64,000 bases of DNA, taken from Zoroaster sp. YZ-2022. Lineage: Eukaryota > Echinodermata > Asteroidea > Forcipulatida > Zoroasteridae. Numbering within the stretch: the stretch's first letter is position 1; each line of letters starts with the position of its first letter. Position numbers and translations under genes: made by a program. The DNA is taken from assembly GCA_029582265.1 (NCBI GenBank), contig CM055837.1, positions 7,577,926-7,641,925 on the forward strand, written 5' to 3'. Positions 21,500-33,207 of the stretch are shown here, piece after piece. The notes below the pieces were generated by a model, which was not told where the DNA came from, did not search any database, and worked only from the letters and a program-made list of their open reading frames with translations.

Positions 21500-24400
21500 T
21501 AAAGCAGAACGTTATTAAGGTTATTTTGATAATTTCATCAGTTTTACACCGAGTAAATTTTTAGTAAAGTTGTAATCATATATTTTGTTTTTGAAATTAC
21601 CAAATAGTGTAGAGGGGCGTTTAAATGTAATTTGCAATTGTTCTACTATGAAAAAAAACGGGCCGTTGCAAGCGGGGGGGGGGGGGGGGTTGACACCTAG
21701 ACTATGGGTTTGCCGACTGCAAATGTATCATGGTTCTAAGCGCTGAAGATTTGCGGAGGTGTTTGTTGTCAGTTGTTAGGTGTTAGGGATTTACACAAAC
21801 ACCAACATTGCTGAATCGATTGGAATTCTGCCGTGCTGTGCTTTAAACGACTTTTTCACATAAGGGTATGAACGTTTTCCTGATTTGCGAGGCCTCTCTT
21901 AGCCACCATACTTTTTTGTATGGGAAATTTGGTCCCAAGCGTATACAGTGTATCACGTTTTTCCCTGTTTGAAAATAAATAAATAAATTTTAAAAAGATG
22001 GCCGAAAAAACGCACGTTCATGTATAGCCGTATTGCCTCTTGTCAGGTCGCACACGGCACCACGGAAGCGAGTTTTGTCGTGAAACTTTTCTGAAGAGAA
22101 AACCGTATTTCCAAAGTTTAGACTGACTTATAACTTTACAAATACTTTTACGTTGACATGAAAGTAAATATATTTTAAATTAATGTCATAATGAATGTTT
22201 TCATATCTTAGAAATTATCGAACAGAATTTCAAAAAATTTAGTACGATGATAAAAGACATTCAATGTATTACTTTTGTGTGAAGTATAAATTCAGTCACG
22301 TGATTAAACTGGAAGTTAATGTGTTCAGCATTTTTAATTATATATTATGAAAGATCTTGAATTATGTCACATTTCGTTCACAGACATGATCCCAATCTGA
22401 CCTCTTCTTCTGGTCGAAACCGGAAGTTTACGTGAAATAATATTCTGAAGCACTATTAAAGCGCACACGACCTTTTCACACACACATTTTTGCACACACA
22501 GAGCACGAGGCATAGCCTTAAGTCGAGTCGCACGCCGAACTGTACTCGGAACCATGGATGAGAGTTTTGTCGTGAAACTTTGATGAAGAGAAAACCATAT
22601 TTACAAAGTTCAGACTAACATATAACTTCACAAATACGTTGACGTTTACATGAAACTAAACATGTCACAATGAAGTTGACGTCATCAGATATCGAATTAC
22701 ATCAAAGAGAGGTTTAATATTTAAAAAAGCATATCTCATGAACCACAACAGATCAAATAACAATCTTTGTATCATCTTACAGACCTTGAATTATATGAAA
22801 TTTCGTACACAGACATGACCCCATTTTGACATTTTCTTGTGGAATCTGAGCTCTGAGCTTGGGTGAAAGAAATCCGTAATGGCATCCCCAGGTTTCGTAT
22901 ATCACCAAATAAAATGTAATATTAAGAACAAATCACATCCCTTCAACTAAAAGAAATCCTTTCTGTTTTTTGATCGCATATAACGTGAACTGTGTGGATT
23001 TTTTGTCATTTCGTATACGGACCCTCAATTTGACCTTTTCTTCCGGTTAAACCGGAAGTTTAACAAACAAGATATACTGAAGTAACATTATAGGGTCTGC
23101 AGCCAATGTCATAGGGAAATTGAATATGACTTATGAGAATAAAGTGACTATAGTGACATATTATCGTTTTTAAAAATAAGTATGACGTCATCACAAATCA
23201 CAGCGCCACCTTGCAGCAGTTTTAAAAGGGGAATATATTCCCATCTCAGAAATTTTAGAACAGAATTTCACAAAATTTAGTATGATGATAGAGACGTCCA
23301 ATTTATTACTTTTGTGAAATATAAATTTAGTAACGCCACTGAACTGGGAGTTGACTATAGCACATATTATGTAATGTTAATTATATATTATGAACAACAA
23401 ATCAAAACACTACGCACAAAAAGGTTTAGGTCACTGCACATCTTTCAATGTATATTGTAAAGGTATTCTACGAGAAGGATAAATCAATATTGATTTTACC
23501 GACAACTATATACTTAATCGGACCAATTGTATTATCCTTAATAAAAAAGAGATGACTTCCAAGTGAGAACCTTCACAAACACATTGACTGAATCATCACA
23601 GACCATTTATTTTGCATACACTATATTTATCATGCTAAGTCTCCTATTTACTCTGTATCTAATCACATTTGAAGCCATGCACTTCTGGTAAGGCCCCCCA
23701 AAAAAGGTTTCCGGTTGTTGGTCTCCACGCGCGTCGCCTCAGACCCGCGCGTTGGCAAGTTTATTATTTTTATGAAACGATGTCCAATTGCAGCCAAAAT
23801 TGCTGGATCGATTGGAATTCTGCCGTGCTGTGTTTTAAACAATTTTTCAGTGGTATGAACGTTTGCCCGATTTCTGAGGCCTTTGTACATAGGACATTTG
23901 GTCCCTGCGTATACATGTATCACGTATTTCCCTGTTGGCAAAAGAAAAGAAAAAAAGCACGTCACTGCACCGATTTTGAAGCCGACCGATAACCAAGAAT
24001 AACCAAGCCTTAAATGCATCCATATACGTGATAAGAATCAATATGTATCTAAACCAACCTGTGAAATTTTCAGCTTATTTCACAAAGTGAGAATACCGTA
24101 AGACTGTTTGTAATTATTCCAATGTGGTATTTCTGTTTTCATGAAGACAGAAATTAATTTAGGAAATTATTTCATTAATTGTACACCAAGTAGTAGTTTG
24201 GTGTAGTTGTTACAGAGGATTGCCAGTGTGCTTAATGGGTGTTAACCAGTGACGTAATCAAAGGGGGATGGGCTGGTGGGCGGCCGTCCCCCACTTGTTG
24301 GCAAAATAGTGTATGTCGGTAAATTCACGAACTTCTTGGTACTTCTGAAATTATTTGTCTGCTAAAAAGTGGCGTTTAAAAATATACAAAAACTACAAAA

Positions 24401-25490
24401 AAATGCCAAAAAATAAAAGAGAGGAGAAAAATGCAACATAATATGTTATTTTAAGCAGTGTTTGAAAGGGGTGGGAGGTTTGGAAATAACCAGGGCATAC
24501 ATGCAATCACTGAGTGCAAAAATATAATTGGCACAACTCCCGTCCGTTGAGCGACTTTAGAGATCGTCCATTTTTGGGGGGAAACAAATTTAATTTATCG
24601 GTTCATATTGTTTTGTGTCGGTAAATTTACACCCTAAAATGTTTGCCCCCACTCTGAAAATCCTGGCTACGCCACAGGTGGTGTCAATATATTTTCCCAT
24701 CAAGTTCATGATATTGAGCGAGTTGGCCAATATGAACGCCACTAGCGTGTTTAATTCTTGCAGTAGGTTGCCAGTGCACAGGACCGTAGCGAGCGGAGGG
24801 GGAGGGAGGTGTGACGCCCACCAATAATTTTTCTCAGTCGGTATTTAGAGCTTTGTGTTTGCCCACTGCAAATGTATTGTGTTTCTAAGCACTGAAGATT
24901 TGCTGAGTTGTTAGTTATCAGTTGTTTTTACTTTTAAATTGTATTTTACTCAAAGAAAGAGCTACGGTTTGGGGTGGCAGTTCACCCCTACAACCCCATG
25001 GTCATATTAGTGTTGTGTCGGTAAATTTACCCACAACAAATGTTTTCCCCCACTCTGAAAATCCTGGCTACGTCACTGATGTCAGTCGGCAAATTGGCTT
25101 CCACACCCCCAAAGAAAATTCCTTCACTACGCCCATGCCAGTGCGCTTTATGAACGTACAGTTTCGACCATTCAGAGGAGATCTGGTTAACATGTGGTTG
25201 TTCATAATGGTTATATTATAGGTTTTCCCGGTCAATTTCGGCAAATAAGCAACCAATTTAATCACCGCGTCATTCTGTTTCGCGCGAAATTGAATGCTGC
25301 TTAAAATCATCGTTCGATTTCGTTTTATGACTAGGCAACAGTACTCTTGCGTCATGCGATTTAAACAAAATAACCATCCAATTTAACAATCCACTCAAAC
25401 AGCATTCACATTCACAGGAGCTTTTCGCGGCGCGTATTTGGCCATTCAAATTCATTATTGGGCAGGCATTTGTGACATTTGTGCAACTAA
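21500..25490. other. Repeat-derived DNA without a supportable gene
   Basis: Contains a poly-G run (about 21676-21690); a diverged duplicated segment (22060-22180 against 22545-22670, both with 'gagttttgtcgtgaaactt' and 'agagaaaac'); a segment (about 23180-23400) that matches 54930-55140 in reverse complement; and C-rich pieces with 'cctggctacg(c/t)ca' at about 24660 and 25065, typical of degenerate hAT-like elements. Overlapping frames at 23663-24041 fall inside the MITE copy at 23690-23990. No domain is recognised. Confidence 0.45.
23690..23990. mobile_element. MITE family 'AGTCTC..GGTTTC', reverse copy
   Basis: Reads 'ggtttccggttgttggtctc', 'gcgtcgcctcagacccgcgc', 'gatcgattggaattctgccg', 'cgtttgcccgatttctgagg' and 'caccgattttgaagccgacc', in the order opposite to the delimited element at 44335-44699. 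Confidence 0.65.
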
Positions 25491-25498
25491 ATTGACGG

Positions 25499-25712
25499 TT
25501 AAAGGGACAGTATCGTCACGATCAATAGGGCACGGAATCAGAGTGCTAGTTTTAAACTGACTGAAAATAATACTCCACACGATAAGGTCATATTACCGTT
25601 GCTGCTGCATAATTGTTGAGCCAATAATTTTCAGTGTTCATCTTAAACTATAGGACACCAATTCCATGCCCTGTTGAAAGTTGCTCTGATCGTGACGATA
25701 TTGTCCCTTTAA
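25499..25712. mobile_element. TTAA-flanked MITE, copy 4 (best-preserved ends)
   Basis: TTAA at both ends (25499-25502 and 25709-25712). Inverted termini TTAAAGGGACAgTATCGTCA and its mirror run into 'cgatca..gggca' and 'tgccc..gatcg', so nearly the whole 214 bp can fold on itself. TTAA flanks are the duplication produced by piggyBac-type transposases; assignment to that superfamily is inference. Confidence 0.75.
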
Positions 25713-26385
25713 GAGAAAAAACACACGAATGGACATTAAGAAACCAGGATCAAAAATCATAAAGACACACTCAAACAATAAAACATGTTATAATGAAACA
25801 GTCCAATATAACATAAATGTTTCAAAAACACATTACAGAATTAGGCTCAGGTCAGAAAACCAATAAAGATTCTAATCAGAGAATAAACAAAACAAATTGT
25901 GACAAAAAAGACCGATATGACCTCTATATAGTGTACGAGAAACGCACATTAATAAAAAAAACTAAATTAAGTTTGAATTAAAGTAAATATGTGAAACGTA
26001 TTCGATTGTCTTGTACAATTAATCTATTTGTTTGCATTTGTTTCTCGTATATATTTTTAAATTCTCATTTTGTGAAATTGATTGCCGTTATACGAAAATG
26101 AAAATAATATTTTAGTGAAACCAACTCGGATGGATGTTTTCGTTCAATTTCTGAAATGAAAGCTTATAACTTCCTTAACCCCAGAAAAATAGCAATTCAG
26201 CATTTAAATCTATTTTTTTCCGTCAAATCGTCCCAAACACGGGCGATACATCTTTAATTATGAACAATATTATTATAAAGTGAAAATTAATGAGGCGTTT
26301 TATTGTTTATCCATCAATACAATTACATGTCAAAAGCACACAATTGTACAAAACAAAAGAAGAAAACAGAAGCATTACAAATTAA

Positions 26386-26721
26386 TTAACAGACAAATGT
26401 TTTTAAATTTGATATTATACAGTTTGTGAATTCAAATTCATTTTTGAACGTTTTCCAAAGAAGTTTATAATTAAAAGTAGTGTTTGGATTGAATGCGTTA
26501 ATCACTCTGCATTTGTACATAGTGAAAGAGGCAGTTATTATTAAGAGGTTAACCGTGTCGAAATTAATATCATTAATACTATAGCCTACCACTATTTCTT
26601 TGAACTTAATGTCATGCTTGATGCGTAAGTTAAGATTCATGAGATAGCCAATGTTGTTCCAAAATTGTTTCAGAAACTTACAGGAAAACAAATAGTGATT
26701 GAGGTCGTCAAGTTCATTACA
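26386..26721 (-). pseudogene. 3' end of a LINE ORF2 (reverse transcriptase C-terminal region), cut by the gap
   Basis: The minus-strand frame ends at 26386 and is open into the N run. It includes CNELDDLNHYLFSC and FLKQFW, the Cys/His pattern (C-x-E..H.LF.C....FW) of the zinc-binding segment near the end of non-LTR retrotransposon ORF2, then MYKCRVINAFNPN, a segment resembling L1/Tx1-like elements. Only about 110 residues are visible. The reverse transcriptase and endonuclease domains would lie in or beyond the gap. Clade assignment is tentative. Confidence 0.7.
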
Positions 26722-27221
26722 NNNNNNNNNNNNNNNNNNNNNNNNNNNNNNNNNNNNNNNNNNNNNNNNNNNNNNNNNNNNNNNNNNNNNNNNNNNNNNN
26801 NNNNNNNNNNNNNNNNNNNNNNNNNNNNNNNNNNNNNNNNNNNNNNNNNNNNNNNNNNNNNNNNNNNNNNNNNNNNNNNNNNNNNNNNNNNNNNNNNNNN
26901 NNNNNNNNNNNNNNNNNNNNNNNNNNNNNNNNNNNNNNNNNNNNNNNNNNNNNNNNNNNNNNNNNNNNNNNNNNNNNNNNNNNNNNNNNNNNNNNNNNNN
27001 NNNNNNNNNNNNNNNNNNNNNNNNNNNNNNNNNNNNNNNNNNNNNNNNNNNNNNNNNNNNNNNNNNNNNNNNNNNNNNNNNNNNNNNNNNNNNNNNNNNN
27101 NNNNNNNNNNNNNNNNNNNNNNNNNNNNNNNNNNNNNNNNNNNNNNNNNNNNNNNNNNNNNNNNNNNNNNNNNNNNNNNNNNNNNNNNNNNNNNNNNNNN
27201 NNNNNNNNNNNNNNNNNNNNN
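26722..27221. other. Assembly gap, 500 N
   Basis: Exactly 500 undetermined bases, the same length as the other gap in the window, so this is a placeholder of unknown true size. Open frames crossing it are meaningless. The right edge coincides with the start of the directly duplicated block (27222 against 43585). Confidence 0.98.
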
Positions 27222-27298
27222 GAACAATTACTGAAGCGAAATTTGACCATGTGACCTCCGGATTACCATACTGGTACTCTACCAATTGAGCTATTTAA
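27222..27298 (-). repeat. tRNA-derived fragment (SINE head), directly after the gap
   Basis: On the minus strand it reads AGCTCAATTGGTAGAGTacc, a good tRNA A box, then 'ggtaatccggaggtcacatgg' and a decayed B box (GGTCAAATTTC instead of GGTTCGAATCC). It is not a functional tRNA. A second copy is at 43583-43656. Confidence 0.6.
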
Positions 27299-27675
27299 TA
27301 GTTCTATAGTTGGACATGACGCTGTGTTCACTGGGACCATTGTTGTAAACAGTGGCCCCCGTAACAAACATTTCTTGGGCAGATTTCTGAGTTATCGCAT
27401 CTTTTTCTAACGGGCAGTAATCCAATAATCTTGTATTTTGAATTAAAATTGCATTAATAATTTGTAAGTGATTTAAATTTATAAATTATAAAATTAAAAA
27501 TGCTCAGAATAGGCCTAACTTGGGCAGAATGATTTCTCAGAATGTTTGATACCATCACTGACTTGAGAGCAATTGTACACCTTCAGGTATATTTTTACAC
27601 GTTTAATTTTAATGACTAATAATGTAAAGGGGCTTTAAGTTGTTGTAGTCTCCGAGTGGTGAACACATAATGACC
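27299..27675. other. 3' flank of copy C; empty site for two insertions in copy E
   Basis: Lines up with 43657-44738, but lacks the 331-bp foldback at 43739-44069 (single 'aaacatttcttg' here at 27366-27377) and the 365-bp MITE at 44335-44699 (single 'taag' site near 27638). No gene. Confidence 0.7.
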
Positions 27676-27825
27676 TTAAATGCAGCCAATAAGCTCGAAG
27701 CGCATACACATCCCATTGTAATACCCTGTAGGACGTATGCGGATATATCTTGAGCGGATCATTTTCTGTGATGCGGACTGAACTGGGACTATCACGTCTG
27801 TAGATGATGCACCCTGCGAGTAAAA
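27676..27825 (-). CDS. Copy C exon 7: C-terminal third of F5/8C, with stop
   Basis: 150 nt including TAA. The acceptor 'cattctcag' sits after a pyrimidine tract and is kept in copy E; phase 0 in. It reads FYSQGASSTDVIVPVQSASQ, then RSRYIRIRP.. and ..MRFELIGCI. (S)RY(I/V)R..P..... .C.RFE..GC is the standard F5/8C ending, and the final Cys would bond to the one in exon 5. A 'CGCAG|GGT' acceptor 12 nt further in would also be in phase here but is destroyed in copy E. Confidence 0.85.
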   Translation of the reverse strand, partial: FYSQGASSTDVIVPVQSASQKMIRSRYIRIRPTGYYNGMCMRFELIGCI

Positions 27826-28795
27826 CTGAGAATGGGAGTAGAAATGTTAAAGATTGATTTCTTTATTGCTGTATAAATGTATTGTTTAAATACAGGAGCA
27901 GATCCAGGGTTGCCAGCAAGGTGAAAATGGCACATCAAGGGATACACATAAAACGTATGGTGAGTTCATACGTAAGATGATCACAATGGATGGGACACAT
28001 ACCTAATTTGACCTCCTGAATTCCTTGTAAAGGTGACTGATTATAAACATAAAGGAATATCTGGAAAGGTTGAATAGTAAACGCACGAGAATATTATATG
28101 TTATAATTTCTGATATCCCGACCCTTCATTAGACCAATCAGGCACACGACCACGTTTGAGAAAGTTCCTGTCCAAACAAATGAAAGGCCATAACATTCTC
28201 AATAGGCTTTTTTAGCTACAACAAACGATGCTCAGTGATATTTCACCTGGAGTAAGTTACAAAAATAAATAGAGAATTAGCTGTTGCAACAACAATGTTG
28301 ATGATATAACTTTGTGTCAATCTTTTACCGATGTGGAACATGATATTCAGTATGATCGTATTCACCAATGAACAGTTGTTTTTGAGTCACGAATCTGAGC
28401 TAAAATGGATAACTAGTGGCCAAAAGTCGCGTTTGATGAAGTGCCGAATTTATTAATATCACAATGCTTTAAAGATTATATTAGCAGCAATGAGTAATTA
28501 ATTTACCCTGTAAAATATATATATGCATGATTAGGTACATACACCACAATACAAGGCTGCATCAAGTGTCACCCATTGGCTTCGCTATCGTAGGTGTCAC
28601 TTGTGTGCTTCGCTATACACATATCAAGATAGGCTGTCTTTTGTATAATTGGTATATGTGTTTAGTATTTCACTATTTCACTAGATATTAAGGATTTGAA
28701 ATTTTGTATTGTGAAAGTAAAGTAGAAGTAAGGTTTGCAGTAAAAACATGTAACAATCTCTGAGAACACTACAACTATACATGATATTGTCCGTA

Positions 28796-29232
28796 CACAC
28801 TAAGAAATAAGGGTGAAATAAGGGTGAAATAAGGGTGAAACTAGGGTGAAACTAGGGTGAAACTAGGGTGAAACTAGGGTGAAACTAGGGTGAAACTAGG
28901 GTGAAACTAGGGTGAAACTAGGTTGAAACTAGGTTGAAACTAGGGTGAAACTAGGTTGAAACTAGGTTGAAACTAGGGTGAAACTAGGGTGAAACTAGGG
29001 TGAAACTAGGGTGAAACTAGGGTGAAACTAGGGTGAAACTAGGGTGCAGGTTTTTGCTGAATTAGGCACATTTGAAAATGGTGCAGATTTGCACCCTCAA
29101 AGGAGCAAATATGCACCCGTAGGGGAGGCACACATCCAGGGGGTGCCAAGTCTGCACCCACAGGGGTGCTGCTATTGTATCAACGATATTTACCCCTATG
29201 GGTGCAGATTTGAACCATTATTTATTAGTGTG
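28796..29232. mobile_element. TA-flanked MITE carrying an internal minisatellite, 437 bp
   Basis: Terminal inverted repeats CACACTAAGAAATAAGGGTG and the mirror of CACACTAATAAATAATGGTT, flanked by TA on both sides (28794-28795 and 29233-29234). Copy E has the same flanks joined at one TA (45872-45873), so this is an insertion into intron 6 of copy C. TA duplication and simple ends fit a Tc1/mariner-type MITE; superfamily is inferred. The right half contains several 'gtgca(c/g)a..tgcaccc' sub-repeats. Confidence 0.8.
28806..29045 (+). repeat. 11-bp minisatellite (AGGGTGAAACT)n, about 22 units
   Basis: Near-perfect array within the MITE above. The first units read agggtgaaata and most others agggtgaaact, with a few 'aggttgaaact' variants. 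The array starts inside the left terminal repeat (..aaataagggtg), so it probably arose by expansion of the element's own end. Confidence 0.95.
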
Positions 29233-29424
29233 TATAGTTATTTATGTATTGATTATTATTTATGTATTGATTATTATGTATTTGCAATTATTTTTCATGA
29301 ATATATTTTCAACGACATGCCAACTGTAATTTGTTGGTCACTGTAAACGGAAACACATTTCTTCGTTGCCACCTAGCGAGTAAACAGTGGAAAGTATAAC
29401 AATATTGGTAAAGTCTTAACTTAC

Positions 29425-29612
29425 ATATCGTTTAGTTTCATCTCCATTCTTCATATCAATCCATGTGACGTCATCATCGGTGTAACTCATGTAAAAATGA
29501 ACGACACATTTATTAGAGTCGTAAAGTCCTTGGACTATCAAGCCATAGAGATCTACCACGCGACCGATATCAACCTGAATCCAATCTCCTAATCCCGAAC
29601 CACACCAGCCGC
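29425..29612 (-). CDS. Copy C exon 6: middle third of F5/8C domain
   Basis: 188 nt, phase 1 in and 0 out; acceptor 'aacgcag', donor 'CGATAT|gtaagt'. Reads GWCGSGLGDWIQVDIG, VVDLYGLIVQGLYDS and YTDDDVTWIDMKNGDET. W(I/L)QVD(L/I)G and the 'SYSDDG..W' type segment are F5/8C hallmarks. An open frame continuing upstream past the splice site is intronic. Confidence 0.9.
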
Positions 29613-30110
29613 CTGCGTTCAAGTACAAGAGAAACAATATAATTATCATCTCCATATAAACATTGTCGATTGAGTAATTATTCATCACGTGCTATATTTA
29701 TCACCTGATATAAAATTACACCAAGTCTAGAGCAACACCTTAGTCTCAACCGATCCAACACGTCAATCAAACAGCACCGATTAACCAATAGGGTAGTAGC
29801 CTTTCATGACATTGGTTACTATGTTGTTCAAGCGCTTGAATTGACTTTTATGAATGTGGCTTGACCGAGTTCTTAGCATTGGTATTAGAGTGGGCAAGGA
29901 CTATGACCACATCTAGATAGGTGTAGTGAAGACAAACAGAACTAGGTTAAGGGACACCTGCAACAGACTTGCAAACCGCAGACAGTGGCTGAAAAATAAA
30001 TCACACCTATCATGTCCTGCTTTCAGAGGCTGAGGATAACTAATGTGCCCCTTTTACATCAACAATTCACATTTTCCATGTTCATTCCGATTTTGGGCTG
30101 GGGGTCCTAA

Positions 30111-30338
30111 CAGCGGCGTAGCCAGGACATTTTCAGTGGGAAGGGGGGGGGGGGGCGGGCGCACAGGGGACATTGCTTTTCAGTGGGGGACCCAGGGGGT
30201 ATGTTTGTTTTCCCTTTTATTTTTCTTTTCTTTTTGGGGGCACTATCGGGATTTTTCGTGGGGGGCACCTTAAGGGGGGGGGGGCACTGGAAATTTGTGG
30301 GGAACACGTGCCCCAGGCCCCCCGTGGCTTCGCCACTG
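30111..30338. mobile_element. Non-autonomous hAT-like element in intron 5 of copy C
   Basis: Ends CAGCGGCGTAGCCAGG and GGCTTCGCCACTG. The left flank is GGTCCTAA (30103-30110) and the right flank GGTCCAAC, a slightly mutated 8-bp duplication. It is the counterpart of the copy A element at 6213-6421, with poly-G runs at 30142-30154 and near 30276-30284. The empty site is at 46687-46694 in copy E. Confidence 0.75.
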
Positions 30339-30540
30339 GGTCCAACCCGTTCCTTTTGGTCTGCCCTCTTGTTACATGGTTTAGATTTCATAGTTTTTAT
30401 TTCCTTTATGAATTAAACAAATAGTGTATGACGACAGCTGCTCCTCCTCAGGGCTGTACCAACAAATTGTTTCCTATTTAATTATATGCACGTTTATGTA
30501 AAACCAAAAATACATAATATACAATGTACATTGTACTTAC

Positions 30541-30669
30541 TGTGGCTGTTCAGTCGGGCAAGTGCTGGGCCGTAGTTCACATAGTCGTTGTTTAAGACGC
30601 TAGTTGCAGTGATCTGACTGTCGAGTATGGTGCCGTTTTCCATGCCAAGCGGAGTACAACAGTCACAAA
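30541..30669 (-). CDS. Copy C exon 5: N-terminal third of F5/8C domain
   Basis: 129 nt, 43 codons, phase 1-1; acceptor 'tgtatacag', donor 'CACA|gtaagt'. Reads VCDCCTPLGMENGTILDSQI, then TATSVLNNDYVNYGPALARL. Intact; one codon longer than in copy A. Confidence 0.88.
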
Positions 30670-30853
30670 CTGTATACAAAATAGAAAAGACCATAGCCTA
30701 ATGATTATCCAATTGAGTTCACGGTTGCCATTTATATCATTTGCCTATAATTATTTGAAGGAGACTTACCTAGAAAACTTAATAGAAAACATTATTCAAT
30801 ACAATACAGCTCATCGTAAAGTATTAGTTTCAACAAATTCAACAGCTTCATAC

Positions 30854-31120
30854 CTATGACATTGATTAAGAACCCACACTGTCCCTGGTTACCAGCCGTA
30901 TCTGATGCTGAACACGTTATTGTCGTGTTACCCGTTTTAAACTCGTCACCTGATCTGACGGTCGTCCCTTCGTCCTCGTCCTTACACGTGATTTGGTAAA
31001 TGTGCCCATCAACGTCATCTGTGACACCACAGAACCAGCGGACTGGGACACGTATATTGATGTCTTTGGTGTAGCTGTAGACATCTTCTGGGCAAGTTAC
31101 TTCAGGACCTTGAGTATCGA
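30854..31120 (-). CDS. Copy C exon 4: HYR domain 2
   Basis: 267 nt, 89 codons, phase 1-1, no stop. Reads VDTQGPEVTCPEDVYSYTKD, VTDDVDGHIYQITCKDEDEG, FKTGNTTITC, SDTAGNQGQC, FLINVIG. It keeps the CPED motif that copies A and E changed (CRD and CKD), so it carries one codon more than they do. Confidence 0.88.
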
Positions 31121-32113
31121 CTGGTGTCAGAGTAGGAAAGGGAAAGAGTGAACGAGTTTCAAAGAATTCCCTTTTCTCCAGCTGTACGCTTGGTCGAAAC
31201 TATTTGAAATAAGTCATCTCCTTTATATCCTGATTATCATTATCCTCTTCAAAGTGGTTTGGGGGCACAGTTTAGGAGAGACGGTCTGTTGAGGTTCCTA
31301 CACTCGTGTATAAGAGTGATTGTAATAATTTATTCATAATTTGTGTCCCTAATATTGTTTGTTGTGTTTATTAAAGGTGTTATCATAAGGATGGAAGGGG
31401 AATCTCCTTTTAAATAACAAATTGACTCAGAGTCAGAGCACCATTGAAATACACGACATTCTGTGTTAAGGGATCTTTATTGCGCGGTCTTTACCGAAGG
31501 ATAAAGACCGAGGGTCGTGGCCACGGCCGATACTAGGGACAGAACATAACCAAACCGAACGGGAGGTCCTTTATCGACCGTTGGCCACGCCCCGAGGTCT
31601 TTATTCTGTGGAAAAGACCAAGCGTTGAACTTTTAATCTCGTTCATAAATGCCCATTTAAATTTCGTTTTTAAATTTCAATATCCAGTCCCATTTATATT
31701 GAAAAGAGCCAGAACGAATATGTCATATCCAATATTTGAGAACGGATGATATTCCAACTTGGCCCGTGAGTCAGCGTGACTCGAATACAAACTTCCACAC
31801 TCTGAATGGTTCAATCCTACGTGTCGCACTGCATACTTGCTGGTTGGTTATTATCGCAGCCGATCACGTTTTGTCACGTTTTGGGCATTTATGAATAAAC
31901 TCTGGTCCCAATTTATCGATATAGGGTATTCATGGTTGTCCTGACACCAGCATCGGAACCAGGATTTTCCCAAGAAGGCAACATCCCTAAAGACAAAGTG
32001 CATCGGAGAGGGAAGTTTTGACACTTTTTGGGACTCATTATTTGGGTCGTAACATCGCAAAAGCTGAAACCGTTAAGTGAGTGGAAGTCAGTCCCTGGAG
32101 GAACTATTCATAC

Positions 32114-32397
32114 CTATGACATGGACTAAGAACCCACACTCTCCAGAGTTACCAGCCGCATCTGACGTTGAACACGTGACATTCGTGTGACCCACTTTAA
32201 ACGCATCACCTGATACGATAATCGTTCCGTCGTTATCATCCTTACACGTGATTTGGGATCTAGATATTACCCCATCACGTCATCAGTGGCACTAGGTCGC
32301 GTTGATGGGTACCAGGAGACAGGGACACGTGTATTGTTGTCTTTGGTGGATTTGAAGGCATCTTCGGTGCAGGTTACTTCAGGACCTTGAGTATCGA
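32114..32397 (-). pseudogene. Copy C exon 3: HYR domain 1 with a 1-base deletion
   Basis: 284 nt against 285 in copies A, D and E. The missing base is in 'ccccatcacgtcatcag' near 32276 (the other minus-strand copies read 'ccccatccacgtcatcag'), changing the frame after SATDDV. Both splice borders are kept. The downstream part would still read FKVGHTNVTC and SDAAGNSGEC in the correct frame. Either an inactivating deletion or a sequencing error. Confidence 0.8.
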
Positions 32398-33134
32398 CTG
32401 GTGTCAGAATGGAAAGGGGAAAAGAGAGTGAACGAGTTTAAAGGAATTATTTCTATTATAGTAATATTGATATTAGGTATTCATTGTCGCCCTGATACCG
32501 GAAGTGGATTCCAAATTTGGCCAAAGAGGCACGTGCACAATCCCTATCAAACACATGTAACAACGGGGCAGACAATACCGTCTATTTTGTTTTTAAACTA
32601 ATGGAAACCCTCTCTTAAATCTTAAATCTTCAGGGCATATAAGACAACATAATCACATCCATATCAATATTTATGTTGTAAATTCATATATTGGGCAAGA
32701 AAAATCTCTTTCCATTTCAACGTAACGGTTTCCATACAAATGCATTTGGAGTGGTCAAATAACTTCATTTTGTCAAGATCATTGTTTGGAAGTTGACAAT
32801 AAAAAAATTAAAAAAATGCAATCTCTTAGAGTATCAATAATCTAGCAGAAGTCGAAAGTTCTGAAGATATCGTGCCTGATAGGATTAACCTTTATTGAAT
32901 TTTGATGAGTTGGTTAAAATGTTTTTCTTAAAAATATATTGAAAAATACACCTTTTTCAATGGTGAGGTGGGCGAGCGTTTTTCTTTATGTAATTCAGCC
33001 ACTGCCTTGAATGGTTTCAACCCTTCTTGACAGACCTATTTAGGGCCTACCTCAAAAACATTTATATTTAAAGACAATTCACTAAAGTGACCTTGATAAG
33101 GAATGTGATGATACCCTTGTTGAATCATTCTTAC

Positions 33135-33207
33135 CTCCATCAGCTGCTGTTGTTGCTATGTCAGGTGGACTCGTTTGAATTTCCTGTGTCTTCATGCTGC
33201 AGCTAGC
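33135..33207 (-). CDS. Copy C exon 2: linker
   Basis: 73 nt; acceptor 'cctag' (minus strand ..tttAG|GCTAGC), donor GGAG|gtaag. Reads ASCSMKTQEIQTSPPDIA and on to ..TTAADG. One substitution (L to I) relative to copies A and E. Phase 0 in, 1 out. Confidence 0.8.

Noticed and set aside
26386..27289. Frames of 177-299 aa across the N run
   Set aside because: Most residues are unknown (N). Only the LINE tail at 26386-26721 is real sequence evidence.
28806..29045. Telomere-like repeat (AGGGTGAAACT)
   Set aside because: The 11-bp unit resembles no standard telomere repeat, and it lies inside a delimited MITE.
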